From Codonopsis lanceolata (taxonomy: Eukaryota; Streptophyta; Magnoliopsida; Asterales; Campanulaceae): a stretch of DNA of 64,000 bases. The notes beneath the pieces were generated by a model, which made no database searches, was not told the origin of the DNA, and was given only the letters and a program-made list of their open reading frames with translations. The position numbers and the translations under genes were made by a program. Shown one piece after another: positions 23,074 to 34,539 of this stretch (position 1 is its first letter; the number at the start of each line of letters is the position of its first letter). Where the stretch lies: assembly GCA_013146195.2 (NCBI GenBank), contig CM028377.1, positions 101,020,435 through 101,084,434 on the forward strand. Direction: 5' to 3'.

Positions 23074-25781
23074 TTACCAAGGTCTTTTCCATTTGCCTTT
23101 GTCTGCTGCTTCATTCTCTCTTCTCTGTCGTTCAAGTTCTTCAGCTCTTCTGACATATTCATCATTGGCAGAAGTGGGAGGTCTAGTGGATCGAGAACGG
23201 TAGTCCAGTTCTTCACGGAGACGGTTGTTCTCTTCCAAAAGCATCTGGTTGATAGACTTCATTTGTCTCTCCTCCGTGATGGCCAGATCACGATCTCGTT
23301 GAGCATTCATGACATCATGAGCGGAGTCGCGAGCAATATTGTTGAGCTCGAGAACAGGCGGGCAGTTGTGGCCGAGATGGAGAGTGATGGCGTGGAATAA
23401 CTCGTAGAATAGAGATGAGCAGAGCCGGGCGCATTCAGAGCGTTGAGCTTCAATGTTAATCTTGACATTCGTAAACTCGTGCTTCATCTGTCCAAATCGT
23501 GTCCATACGTATCTTGGAATTGTCGAAGAAGAGCAGCATTTCTATCATTTGCCTTGGACGCGGCAGTGGCAAGCTCAGCAGCAGCAGTGGAGATGCTCGT
23601 CAGTTCTCTTAGTCTGTCGTAAATGGCGTCCAGGCGAGATAGGATTTCAACATTGGCCGGTTGAAAGGGAGAAGGGTCCAGGCCAATGTGAATATGATCA
23701 CCACCGACAGAAGAGGTGGCTTAAGTAGTGGACAAGGGCCGGAAGGGCTGTTGGAGAGGTGGAGTGACTGAGCCGAAAGAGGTTGAGTCACGGGAGGGGA
23801 AAGTATGGGTGGAGGAGTCGGTTTTTGGTGGGGAGGGAGGTTTTGGAAGGGAATCTATCTCAATGTCAGTGTCGGAGTTGTCACTGACGATTGATGATTC
23901 TGGTAAGGGGTTGGTAGAGAACCAAAAAGAGGGAGCAGGATAGAAAAGGGATTTGGGTTTGAGGAGGGTAGGCTGTGATTGATGTTGGGAGAATAGATCT
24001 GCTACCGACGAAAGTTCAAAGAGAAACTTGGAGGCAGCAGAGTCTAATGGTTTTCTAAGAGAGTGTTGGGCTGGTTTAGATTGTGTAGATGGGTTGGTTC
24101 GGTTTTGATGGGGTGACGAAGTGGTAGATGGGTTTGGAGAATAGTTGAAAGGTGAAGGAGGAGGTGTTAGTGTTCTGGTAAGCTCCTCCTGAGGGATAGA
24201 CTCCTCCGGGGGGTGAAGTCCTCTGAGTAGATGACTCAGTAGGAATGGGTTGATTTGGGTTGGCGGTAGAGGGTTGGTCAGTGGTAGAGGTTTGGTTGGA
24301 AGTAGAGGGTTGGCGGTAGAGGGTTGGTCAGTGGTAGAGGGTTGGTCAGCTGTAGAGGTTTGGTTGGCGGTAGAGGGTTGGTCAGCGGCAGACTTCTTTT
24401 TCTTCCTTAGCAACTGAATAGGGGGCTCAGCTGCGTCATCGGTAGAATCGGTCTGCTTGTGGCTGGGTTTGAAAAGCTTTGCGTAGTCGCTTACGTTTTG
24501 GTTTTGGTGAAGGTGAAAGTGAGGGTTGTCGTTTGTTTTAGGAGAAGGCTGGGTAGAGGAGGTTGGATGTTCTGGAGTAGATGGTTGAGGAGATGAAGGC
24601 TTACCGGCAGTAGTAGAAGAGAGGCCGACAGACTTGTCTTGTCTGCCTACCTTTAGCTCTTGCCTTATCCATTTGGCTTGACGCTTTTCAGCTTCGTCTT
24701 CTTCCGTCCGTGCCTTTTTGGCCTTGGCTGTTTGTTTTGACTTCAACAGCTGTTCTGACTCGGCAGCCATATCCTTTGCCCGTTGGAGAAGGTCCTGGGC
24801 AACTTGGGCATTGAATTTGTCAGATGCCTTTTTATAGCTCTTGCTAGCAGCTTCATAGGCATCCATGTTGAAGCGCGTGACGACTATTGGCGTTGGCTTA
24901 GCAATCTTTGCAAGAGAGACATTTGGAAGTCCTCTTTGCTGCCGTCGCTTGTTCTCATATTCAGCATATTTGTTGAAGAACGAAGCCGTCAGTTGCTTGT
25001 CCTTTTTCACCAAAATAAGTTCATCTTCCTTAATGGAAGAGTTGATTTTCTTTGTGTCTCGTAGAAGGACATTGCTTAGCCTGACAAAAGGTCGTTTGCT
25101 GTTGGGGTTGTCTTTTACTTTCTCAAGGCATTGCTTCAGCTAATTGAACACAATAGTGTCGTAGTTGAGGTGAGTATGTAGGAAGACGACACTGGTGAGG
25201 TTCAGCTGTTGGGTAGTGAACATGTCGTGGGCCCCGCTTTTGAATAGCAGACCCTTGTCAATCAAATGGCTTGAGCAGTAGACGTCCAGTGGAAAGAGAT
25301 TCCTCAACATCTTTCCTTGAGGTTCCCTTGGAGTATCAACTCCCCTCATTGCTTCTCAGGCATGGTTAGCCTCAGCAATTGATGATTCTAGCTCACCACC
25401 AAAACGTACGCTAATAATAGTGGAAATTGTTTTGGCCGTGATGGAGACGGGTCGACCACGAATCCATACTCGCAGTGCAATTTGATTTCTGACTACCATT
25501 CGTTGGTAGAATTCTTCAGCCAGAAGGATGTTGTAGTCTTTGTCGTTAAGGCAGAAGAGCGGTAGAATCCCCGAAGCGTTCATATCTTCGCACGCTTTGA
25601 CTCCGGCGGCAAATGTGCAAACGGATTTGAGGTCTATGCACATGCCGGGTATATACAGTTTTGGGTCCAGAGTCACTATGACGTCGTGAGCAGCGGGAAA
25701 TGGGGGGGGGGTACCCTGGTAAGTTGATGTCCAGACCAGGTGGGATGACTTTCTCAGGGTCAAACTCCTTCCTGCTGTCAC
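23074..25781 (-). pseudogene. Extra ORF between pol and 3' LTR of the copia element (env-like position)
   Basis: Unknown function. One frame runs from 25781 to about 23490, interrupted by stops at about 25356, 25140 and 23721. It then shifts into the frame ending at 23074. Together this implies an ancestral protein of roughly 900 residues. The N-terminal third looks globular (EEFYQRMVVRNQIALRVWIR). The middle is Lys/Ala-rich and probably helical. Then comes a long Pro/Ser/Thr-rich region with short repeats (ADQPSTANQTSTADQPST). The C-terminus has strong coiled-coil character (QMLLEENNRLREELD, EELERQRRENEAADK). I see no signal peptide or clear membrane span. Its position matches the env-like ORF described in SIRE-type elements, but the sequence does not prove an envelope role. 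Confidence 0.6.
24240..24400 (-). repeat. Short tandem repeat in the extra copia ORF
   Basis: On the plus strand, variants of 'ggtagagggttggtcagtgg' repeat about seven times. Translated on the minus strand they give the ADQPST/ANQTST repeats of the Pro/Ser/Thr-rich region. Confidence 0.8.
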
Positions 25782-26505
25782 TTTTGGATTTTGAAGAGGG
25801 TTTTACCTGAAAGAATACATTCAGTAATTAGGGCTTTTTACCTAACAAAATAAACAAGCAAAGATTTCAATTTTTTTTGAAATTATTGAAATTTTCGATG
25901 AAAAATCTTGAAACCCTTGAATGTTTTGGGAAAAAAATGAAATTAACAGATGATTTCTAAAAGAAATGAGTACTCAAAGCATATAGAAGACTGTTAGTTT
26001 CTAGGTTTTGAAAAATAACAATGGCGGATACTGTCAGATACGCGAAAATGTCCTTTTAGATTCCTTAACAAATAGCTTGAAAGATGAAATACTAAACAAA
26101 AATTAATGAATAGCAAGTCAGAGAGTAATGAAGAGCATACCATTGTTGCTTGTAGAGAAGAAGAAACAAGAATAATTTGGAAATTGAGGAAGCAGTTGCA
26201 GAGAAAGAGAGAGGGTTTTGAGTAGAGAGAGAAATATTAAAAGGGGTTTTCGTAAAGTTTTTGGAAAGGGCGGTTCAAGGTCTATTTAAAGAAAAAAAAA
26301 TTTAGCGCAAAAGCTGGAACTTAAAATATTTTCTTAGTATTAAAAGATTTTACTCTTGACCCCTTTTCCGTTTAGAAACTTTTTTCGCTAAATAGACTAA
26401 GTTGAGATACTAACCTTTAAGTCTTCCGATAGAGGGTAAATGAGGTCTTCCAGTTAGTAGAAATCTAAGTCTACCGGTATGAGAGAAAAACTTTAGAAAT
26501 TGAGT

Positions 26506-27114
26506 TTAAGCAGTAGGGTCAATCATACCAAGATTTCTCCTTAAATAAGCAAACCTGGTTGCATCCAGTGGCTTGGTGAGAATGTCAGCCAATTGATGTT
26601 CAGTTGGAACGTATTCCAGACTGATGTTACCTTTCTCCACATGATCTTTGAGGAAGTGATAACGGATGTCAATATGCTTTGTCTTCGAATGCATCACTGG
26701 ATTCTTGGAAACTGAAATTGCTGAAGTGTTGTCACACATAATTGGACAATTTGCAGTCTTGATGTTGTAGTCCACTAGTTGCTGCTTCATCCATAATAGC
26801 TGAGAGCAACAACTGCTGGCAGCAATATATTCCGCCTCTGTGGTGAAGTTTGCAACCGATCCTTGTTTCTTACATGACCATGAGACAAGTCTAGTTCCAA
26901 GAAATTGACATGTCCCACTAGTGCTTCTTCTGCTCACTTTGCAGGCTGCATAATCTGCATCTGGGTATCCAACTAGATCGAAGTTGTTGCGTTTGGAATA
27001 CCAGATACCTAGATTTGTAGACGTTGAAACATATATGATGATACGTTTGGCAGCAAGCAAATGTGATTCCTTTGGATCTGCCTGAAATCTAGCACAAACA
27101 CAAACAGCAAACAT
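26506..27114 (-). pseudogene. Copia RNase H domain
   Basis: RNase H that would degrade the RNA strand during reverse transcription. The segment holds the copia-type landmarks GYPDADYA, RRSTSGTCQFLG, TEAEYIAASSC, MCDNTSAI, SKTKHIDIRYHF and the closing EHQLADILTKPL. About 200 codons are open. It is the C-terminus of a polyprotein, now separated from RT by a stop and frame change near 27120-27185, so it is not a free gene. The MFAVCVC start is artefactual. Confidence 0.9.
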
Positions 27115-27184
27115 AATATCAGGTCTACTGGCAGTAAGGTAAAGAAGTGAACCTATATATGATTCCTCGGTACTTGGTCATGTT

Positions 27185-28490
27185 CTATTGCTTTCCCTTC
27201 TCATCTTTATCAAGATGACAGTCGGTAGACATTGGAGTCTCAAATCCTTTTGCTGAATCAAGACCAAATTTCTTGATGAGTTCCTTTGCATATTTGGTTT
27301 GGCTGATGAAGATTCCGTCGGAAGTCTGTTGAATCTGCAGTCCTAGAAAGTAGGTAAGTTCTCCCATCATACTCATCTCGAACTTGCTTTGCATCAGCTT
27401 CTCGAATCTCTTGCATATGCTTTGGTTTGTTGATCCAAAGATGATGTAGTCCACATAGATTTGTACCAGAAGAGAATGACCTTTGTGTTTGAGGATGAAC
27501 AGAGTGTGTCTATTTTTCCTCTCACAAATCCTTGTTCAATTAAGAATTTTGATAGTGTTTCATACCAAGCTCTAGGAGCTTGTTTTAGGCCATATAGTGT
27601 TTTCTTGAGTCGGTAGACATGATCCTGTTTGTCTTGAATGACAAAACCTGGAGGTTGTTCAACGTATACCGTTTCTTGAAGATCACCATTCAGAAAAGGC
27701 ACTCTTCACATCCATTTGATAAACTTTGAAGTCCATGAATGAAGCATAGGCTAGAAAGAGTCTGATTGCATCTAATCTAGCAACAGGAGCAAATGTTTCA
27801 TCGAAGTCAATTCCTTCTTCCTGTCGGTAGCCTTGAGCAACCAATCTAGCTTTGTTTCTGGTGACGTTCCCATCTTCATCTCTCTTGTTCCTGTATACCC
27901 ATTTGGTGCCGATAACTGAATGGTCAGTTGGTCTTTGAACTAAGCTCCACACTTTGCATCTTTCAAACTGGTTCAGCTCTTCTTGCATAGCTTCAATCCA
28001 GTAATGGTCTTCGATAGCTTCATCAATCTTCTTTGGCTCAATTTCAGATACGAATGCAAATGCAAACGTAATCTCATTTCAAACTCTATTCCTCGTACGA
28101 ACTCCTGAGTTGAGATCACCAATGATTTGAGAAATAGGATGATCTCTTGTTTCAATAATGGTTGGAGGAAGATCACTTCTTGTGGGTTCTTCCCTTAAAA
28201 ATTCTGGAGTAGGTTGAGAGGGAGATTCACCAAAATCAGGTTCAGAAGAGATAGGATCTTCAAGACCTTCATTTTCTAGTGAACAAGAAGGGTGAGTGAT
28301 CTGCAAAGGTGTTTGGGGTAAAACAGAAGAGATAGGTTCTGGGTCAATAGAAGAGTTGGAGTTGGCACCAGCAGAGTAGAAGTCTGTCGGTGCATGGTTA
28401 GCAGAATTGGAAGGGTCTGCAGTTGCAGAATTCTGGAGTGGAGTAGAAGTAGATATCGTATTTGTACCTGTCTCATCATTATCAGAATCA
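27185..28490 (-). pseudogene. Copia reverse transcriptase with linker, frameshifted
   Basis: RNA-dependent DNA polymerase domain of the polyprotein. The 5' part (about 28490-27990) is the low-complexity linker after integrase. RT proper begins near ALNQFER-like text (EELNQFERCKVW), followed by GTKWVYRNKRDEDG, RLVAQGYRQEEGIDF, FAPVARLDAIR and YQMDVKSAF. The frame then shifts (about 27690) to FLNGDL and LKQAPRAWYE, and shifts again (about 27470) to YVDYIIFGSTN and MSMMGELTYFLGLQI. The catalytic box, normally YVDD in copia, reads YVDY here, so one metal-binding aspartate is gone. Two frameshifts and this substitution mean the enzyme is dead. Confidence 0.9.
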
Positions 28491-29816
28491 TTAGCAACAT
28501 TCGGAGCCTTTCGAGGCTAACAAGTCATATTCATCAAAAGTAACATACACGGATTCTAAAATTTTTAAAGAAGTTTTGCTGAATATGCGAAATGTTTTTG
28601 AATGTTTGGAATAGCCCAGAAAAATTCCTTCGTCTGATTTTGCATCAAATTTTCCTCTATATTCTTTTCCATTATAAAGAATAAAACATTTACAGCCGAA
28701 GATTTTTAAAAATCCTATGTTTGGGGCTCTTCCTCTCCATATTTCATATGGAGTTTTGTTATGAAACTTGTTTACCAGGGATCTGTTTTGGGTAAAACAT
28801 GCAGAGTTGACGGCTTCTGCCCAGAAGTACTTTGGAAGTTTTGCTTCTGCCAGCATAGTTCTTGATGCTTCAATCAGTGTTCTGTTCTTCCATTCAACTA
28901 CACCATTTTGTTGAGGAGTTTCGGCAGCAGAGAAGTTGTGGCCGATCCCGTGGTCATCACAATATCTTTCTACACCGTTGTTCTTGAATTCGGTGCCATT
29001 GTCTGATCTTATGTCACTAATATCTTCAAGCTTTTGGGTTTGAAGTCTTCTGAAAAGAGCGGTGACTAGATCATATGTCTCATCTTTCGAATTCATAGTT
29101 TCGATCCAGGTGAACCTAGAGTAGTCGTCAACTACTACAAGTGTGTACTTGTCTCCTGACATACTGACTGTAGTGATTGGTCCAAAGAGATCCATATGCA
29201 GAAGTTGAAGAGGTCTGTTTGTTGACATGACAGACTTTCTTTTGAAGGAAGACTTGGAAAGTTTTCCTAATTGGCAAGCTGTGCACCTTCTGTCATGGTC
29301 GGCAGACACCGTAGGTAGACCTTTGACAAGCCCATCTTTGGAGAGCTTAGAGAGGTGCTTGAAGTTGAGGTGACTGAAACGCTTGTGCCAGAGCCAACTA
29401 TTGTCTCGAATGTTGTTAGCAACTAGGCAAAGGCTGGAGAATCTCCCTAGAAGATTTAAGTACACGACATAGACGTTTCCTTGTCTATTGCCGGTCAGTA
29501 TTGTTGAGCAGGATTCACGATCTTTGATAAGACATTGGTTAGAGGAGAATTGGCAGATTAGTCCTTTGTCGCAGAATTGGGATATGCTCAGAAGATTATG
29601 TTTTAAGCCGTGCACTAGAGAAACTTTGTTGATGGAGAGACTTCCTCTAGTGATTGAGCCATACCCAATTGTTTTCCCTCTTGCATTGTCGCCGAAAATA
29701 ACTGTGGGACCTTTGGCTTCAGCTATATCTGAGAGTAGACTTTTGTTCCCTGTCATGTGTCTTGAGCAGCCACTGTCCAGGTACCAAATGTCCTTATCTT
29801 CTGAATCTATAGCCAT
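28491..29816 (-). CDS. Copia protease and integrase segment
   Basis: 441 open codons. Protease: DSGCSRHMTG near residue 15, the copia aspartic protease signature. GAG-pre-integrase zinc region: WHKRFSHLNF ... CTACQLGK (about 140-185). Integrase core: the DDE triad is visible as LLHMDLFGP, IRSDNGTEF and ETPQQNGVVEWKNRTL. Then come the copia GKFDAKSDEGIFLGYS region and a C-terminal tail. The segment is open but isolated, because stops precede it (29830-29875) and follow it. It is therefore a relic of a polyprotein rather than an independent gene. The ATG at 29816 is simply the first internal methionine. Confidence 0.92.
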   Translation of the reverse strand: MAIDSEDKDIWYLDSGCSRHMTGNKSLLSDIAEAKGPTVIFGDNARGKTIGYGSITRGSLSINKVSLVHGLKHNLLSISQFCDKGLICQFSSNQCLIKDRESCSTILTGNRQGNVYVVYLNLLGRFSSLCLVANNIRDNSWLWHKRFSHLNFKHLSKLSKDGLVKGLPTVSADHDRRCTACQLGKLSKSSFKRKSVMSTNRPLQLLHMDLFGPITTVSMSGDKYTLVVVDDYSRFTWIETMNSKDETYDLVTALFRRLQTQKLEDISDIRSDNGTEFKNNGVERYCDDHGIGHNFSAAETPQQNGVVEWKNRTLIEASRTMLAEAKLPKYFWAEAVNSACFTQNRSLVNKFHNKTPYEIWRGRAPNIGFLKIFGCKCFILYNGKEYRGKFDAKSDEGIFLGYSKHSKTFRIFSKTSLKILESVYVTFDEYDLLASKGSECC

Positions 29817-29875
29817 GAAGCAGATCTGAAAAAGATTAAAGAAACAAGGTCCCCTTTATTTATTTTTTTTTGGTC

Positions 29876-30655
29876 CTAAGGATTAGCAACCTTTGGTACC
29901 CATACCTGCCTAACCTTGAGAGAACTAGGTCTCTCAGATTTTGGAGTGAACCTTAGCATGCATTCTGGGGCCAGATGGCCTTGGCAATTGCAAGAATGAC
30001 ATAAATGGAAGTTCCATAGAAAACTGTCAGTGGTCTTAGTTGAAGAGTGATTGTGATTGTCTTTGATCTTAACAGCCGTCCTTGGTTCAGCTTGCTTGTT
30101 GACGGTAGACTTAATTGGTTTCTTTTGGATCTTCCTAGGTATGTTACCAACAGACTTAGCCTTGGCTGGTCTGTTGATAATCCTTTTAGGAGGATCCAGT
30201 AGAATACCTTTAAGTTTACTTTCAAAAGGTACAGGGGCCTTACCTGTTTCATAGACAAACTTAATAGTCACAGGTAGAGATTTTGTAGGTCTACCGCCAG
30301 CAGACTTAGCCTTGGCAGAGTTATTGTCGGTAGACTTTAGTTTCTCTACCGTTACTTTCTCAAGTTTCTCATTAGAAGCAGTAATCTTGGCTTTCCCTTT
30401 CTGAGCCTTGCGGTAAACATAAGGTACACTTGTATAACCAAGACCTTGTTTACCCTTGTTTCCGAACGTCTGTTTAGAGAAGGAGATATCATAAGCAGTC
30501 TCGAAGGATTCACCTTTCTCTGTGGCAGATGAGTATGTCATACTGGGCTCATCAGAATATCCTATGCCAGATTTATCTTTACATGACTTTTGGCTTGACA
30601 AGATTTCTTCAAAGGTATCCTTGGAGCTGTTCCAAGAGTCAATTGTCTTTTGCAA
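29876..30655 (-). pseudogene. Gag-pol linker with second CCHC zinc knuckle
   Basis: 259 open codons, very Lys/Ser/Thr-rich (GKAKITASNEKLEKVTVEKL, KKPIKSTVNKQAE). Near the C-terminus is CHSCNCQGHLAPEC, a CX2CX4HX4C zinc knuckle distinct from the one in gag. It lies directly upstream of the protease, separated by stops at 29830-29875. A basic linker ending in a second knuckle suggests extra nucleic-acid binding capacity in the precursor. Confidence 0.75.
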
Positions 30656-30712
30656 GGCAATTTTCTCTAGGTCAAGTCCTTTGATGTGCTCAGTGAGACA
30701 TTCGATTTTGTC

Positions 30713-32110
30713 TCAAAGGAATTTGTTTTCTCCTTTAAGCTTAATACTCTCTTGTTGACATCTATTGAGAGTTTGAATCTCAACTGCCATCAGAGATTTC
30801 TCAGCAGCAAGCTTCTCACAGTTCTTGGCAAGTTTTACATAGGCTACTCTAAAGGAATTGAATTCTTCAAGCATATCTTGATTATCTTTAAGAAGTTCTT
30901 CCTTACTGAAGTTCTCACAGTTGATCTCACTATTGTCCAAGGGACTAGGTGAGACTTCGACTTCATGTTCAGAGTCATAGGTGGGACCTGAATCATGAGC
31001 TATTAAGCATATGTTAGCTTGCTCACAATCGTCCTCTTCCTCGTCTGAATCAGTCTCAAACCATGTAGCAACCTGTTTTTCTTCTATGTCTTTAGCCAGC
31101 ATACCCTTTTGCTTTTGAAATTTTTTATAAGTAGGCTTTCGGTATGCTTCAAATTTTGGCTTTGGACATTTTGAGGCGAAGTGACCAGGTTTTCTACAAT
31201 TGTAACACACAAGCTCCTCTTTAGATGAGCTTTCACCAGTCTTTCTAAAAGACTGTTGGTTGTCCTTCCTTCCATACTTTGCAAACTTTTGAAAACGTTT
31301 TACAAACATAGCAAATTGTTCATCTGAAAGAAAGTCATTTTCACTGGAGGAAGTGGAAGGTTTGTTTTCAACAGTGGTTTCTTCTTGAGCCATGGCTTGC
31401 AGGGACACAGTTATGAACTGTTTGTCCTGCTCTAGAGCTTGATTTACTTCGAGCTCATAAACCTTCAAATTTGCGTAAAGACTACGGAGAGTCATTTCGT
31501 TTGAGTTTTTGGATTCTTTCATGGCAGTGGTCTTAACATGCCACAAACTACCTAGAGAGCCTAGAAATCTCATATTCATTTCCTTTTTGTCATAGGTTTT
31601 ACCAAGAGAAAAGCAATTATTAATTACCTCACTGAAACGATCATATGCTTGTCTCAAGGTTTCCTTCGGATCCTTTTTGAAGGAGTCAAACTGCTGGATG
31701 AATGTGTATTTTCTGTTATCTCTTGTGTCTTGGTCTCCTTCCAAGTATTCCACAAGAGCTTCCCACATTTCTTTCTCAGTGGCACACCGGATCACTTGTT
31801 GGTACGTGCTTGTGTCTAGAGAGCTAGTTATGATGTTGATTGCTTTGCTATCTAGCTCTACTAGTTTTCTATCGCCCTCTGTTCACTCTGATTCTTCTTT
31901 GGGTACTTCGGCAGGATTCCCAGCGATGGAGGCTAGAAGTTTAGCCTTCATTGGTACATGTTGTCCTGCTAGTACGCACTTCCATAACCTGTTGTCAATG
32001 GAGTTCATAAAACACATTACCTTATCCTTCCAAACATTGAAATGGCCTTCGTCCAATATTGGGACGTGGTTCGCATTTGATGTAGGCAGCATGTAGTGTG
32101 TTTGTGCCAT
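30713..32110 (-). pseudogene. Copia gag
   Basis: Structural capsid/nucleocapsid protein. It starts MAQTHYMLPTSNANHVPI with an FNVWKDKVMCFM block typical of copia capsids. After one in-frame stop (about 31883) the frame continues with WEALVEYLEGDQDTRDNRKY, RQAYDRFSEVINN and LGSLGSLWHVKTTAMKES. The nucleocapsid knuckle CYNCRKPGHFASKC follows (about 31210-31170), then an acidic and coiled-coil tail ending at a stop at 30713. Its start lies about 55 bp after the primer-binding site. Confidence 0.9.
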
Positions 32111-32165
32111 TGGATCGAGTCTCTCAAGAGTTTAATCTCGGAAAAACTAGTTTTCAAAGAGTTCC

Positions 32166-32177
32166 GCTCTGATACCA
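32166..32177 (-). other. Primer-binding site for initiator tRNA-Met
   Basis: Minus-strand TGGTATCAGAGC, the standard plant copia primer site complementary to the tRNA-Met 3' end. It lies two bases downstream of the LTR end and fixes the true 5' LTR boundary at 32180. Confidence 0.92.
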
Positions 32178-32179
32178 AT

Positions 32180-33440
32180 TGTGAGTCCCAAGGAGCACAA
32201 TAATAAGCTAGAAGGGGGGGTTGAATAGCTTATTAGACACTTAAAAACTTTTTAAGTGTGTTCCTTTGACAAGCACTTGCAATCTATTATGAAGATTGAA
32301 GTAGCGGAAGTCTTGCATGGAAACAGGTTCAAGTCTGCCAATTAAGGACTACCGGTAGACTTGATTGAATACTCAAGTCTGCAGTTGAGGATATAGGTAA
32401 AGGAAATAATAAACAGTTCAAGAGTAATTAAGAAGTAAAGGAAGAACACAAGTATTTGAGATGGTTCACACTATAAAGAGTGATACGTCCACCACCAAGG
32501 CAGTCAACCTTGGATTTAAAAGTGCACTATGTTTTCCACTAGTTCTATTACAAGGAATATACCCAATGGACCGTGTACAAAAATATTGACTTGTGTTTGG
32601 GGTTTAGGAATTAAATATCTGGGTAAACAAGATATTTAATTCGTGCAGAAGAATAGATTTGAGGGATAACAACAAGAAGCTAAAAGATAAGTGTTGATGC
32701 ATGTCTTTTTGTTGTTGTCGAAGACTTCTTGATCAGTTTAAGATCTCTTGAATGCACTGAGTATAAAGACTTTGAGTTGTTGAAGATTTTCAGAGCGTTT
32801 CATCAAGTGTATTTCTTCAGTCTTTAATGGCGGTATTTATAGCTGGAGCATTCTGGAGATCCGTTGGGGAAGACGAAGTGTAACAGCTCTATTAGGTGGA
32901 ATGCATAAAATGCATGGAGCTGCCTTGAAGGTTTCGTCTTCACTGATACTGAGCAGGGAGTTGGTGCAGAGATGTTTGCAGAGGCTGATAGAAAAGCAAT
33001 CAGAATGTCAGACCTGCAAGAGTTGGTATGCATCGTAGGTGACGCCTGTTCACTGCTTATCACATCGCTCGCATCGTGAAAGTCTTCCTTCTTTTCGGAA
33101 AGCTGTTTCTCGGTGTGTCTGAGAAGCCAGGGAAAGTCTTGATTTAAATTCAAACCGATGAAGGATGAATTCAATTAATTCACTAAGACTTGTTGACTGG
33201 ACACGTCATGCTTGACCAAGTGCAGACAAGGTCTGCCGCTGGGTGCTGATGAAGGTCTTCCGGTAAAGCACAATTGAAGTCTTCCGCTGAACCTGTGAAG
33301 CCTATAAAACAAACTATTTTATGGCAAAGTTCTATACACAGTTGCCACGCTAATTGATACGCAGCCCAATTAGCCACTAATGTATAAAACTAATGTAATG
33401 TATGAACAGATGTAAATCTAGATACAAATGAGAATCAACA
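32180..33440 (-). repeat. Copia 5' LTR, full length (1.26 kb)
   Basis: Minus-strand start TGTTGATTC at 33440 and end CTCACA at 32180, next to the primer site, giving TG...CA termini. It contains a TATAAATA box. The first ~845 bp have a counterpart at the other end of the element; the remaining ~415 bp do not. Confidence 0.9.
32834..32841 (-). promoter_or_regulatory. TATA box of the copia 5' LTR
   Basis: Minus-strand TATAAATA in the context CTATAAATACCGCC. It is conserved at the corresponding place in the other LTR (about 22067-22074). It would drive minus-strand transcription of the element. Confidence 0.7.
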
Positions 33441-33734
33441 TTGTTTCTACATGTCAAATTTCTTTTTTTCTTTAACAATATTTGATTATTGGTGTTGCTA
33501 ATCTTGCTAAAGACACGGGTATGGATGCCACTTTTTTTCTTTATAAGATCTCCCTCGCTCAATTCGCGGAAATATAATTATGGATGCCCAAGGGTTATCT
33601 CAAATTCAAATTTATTAGTTTTTATTTGCTGCTAGTATTTCCTTTTAAAGGTTAGGCTCCTTTACAAAAGGCATTACCAGGGCCTAAACTTATTTTGCGT
33701 CGATTAGGCCAAAGCTGAGCAAATCATGGACCAG

Positions 33735-34527
33735 CTTCATGGTGGTACATGTGGACCACACATGAACGGGCATATGATAGCAAAGAAAGTAATTCGGTAG
33801 GGGTACTATTAAAGTACGCTAGAAACTGATTGTATCCGTTGTGTACGTCACTGCGACAAATGCCAACGCGTCGGAAATCTACAGCACGTGCCCCCGTATA
33901 TCTTATACAACTCCACAGCCCCCTGGCCCTTCTCAACCTGGGGAATCGACGTTATAGGTCAAATCCATCCGAAGGGATCTAATGGTCATTAATATGTCTT
34001 AGTAGCCGTCGACTACTTCACAAAGTGGGTAGAAGCCTCTTCATACAAAGTATTGAATGCTCGAAAGGTGTCCGAATTCATCAGGACCGACATCATATAC
34101 TGATACGGGGTACCTTTCAAAATTATCTCCGACAACGGCACACACTTCGAAGGGGACGTGAATCGTCTACTCGACGAATTCAAAATTCAAAGGCATAAAT
34201 CCTCCCCATACCAACCACAAGTAAACGGTGTCGTTGAAGCAGCTAACAAAACACTAGAAAACATCATCAAAAAAATGGCTGACACGGGAAGAGACTGGCT
34301 AGAAAAATTACCGCTAGCCCTTTAGGGCTATCGCACTTCTGTTCGTACACCCACTGGGGCTACCCCCTATTCTTTGGCATATGGAATGGAGGCTGTGCTG
34401 CCCATTGAAATTAAAATTCCATCATTGAGGATGATGATGGAGGCAGACATATCTGAAATTGACTGGGTCAAGCAGCGCTACGAAGAATTAGCTCTGATCG
34501 ACGAACGGTGGCTACTAGCCATGGAAC
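33735..34527 (+). pseudogene. Gypsy integrase, N-terminal and core part
   Basis: Catalyses insertion of retroelement DNA. Visible pieces: HHCC zinc region (CIRCVRHCDKCQ near 33830), GIDVIGQIHPKGSNGH, VAVDYFTKWVEA with the first catalytic Asp, IISDNGTHFEGDVN with the second, and SSPYQPQVNGVVEAANKTLE with the catalytic Glu. ATPYSLAYGMEAVLPIEIKI follows, typical of Tat/Athila integrases. In-frame stops occur at about 33991, 34104 and 34322. The chain is cut at 34527 by the hAT transposon and resumes at 38247. It is a dead relic. Confidence 0.9.
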
Positions 34528-34539
34528 TAGGCCTGTCAA

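Larger units (their letters stand above)
21828..33440 (-). mobile_element. Degenerate Ty1/copia retrotransposon with extra 3' ORF (SIRE-like)
   Basis: In the minus direction the order is 5' LTR (33440-32180), tRNA-Met primer site, gag with CCHC knuckle, a basic linker with a second CCHC motif, aspartic protease, integrase, RT and RNase H. A long additional ORF follows (25781-23074), then a polypurine tract and the 3' LTR (22674-21828). Integrase before RT makes it copia. The very long gag/linker and the ORF after pol fit the SIRE/Maximus group. Several in-frame stops and frameshifts and a changed RT active site make it non-functional. The 3' LTR lacks about 415 bp of its distal end, and no target duplication is found. 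At 25782-26505 I see only non-coding spacer. Confidence 0.93.

Noticed and set aside
29488..30952. Plus-strand ORFs within the copia gag/integrase region
   Set aside because: Frame shadows of the minus-strand polyprotein; no independent motifs.
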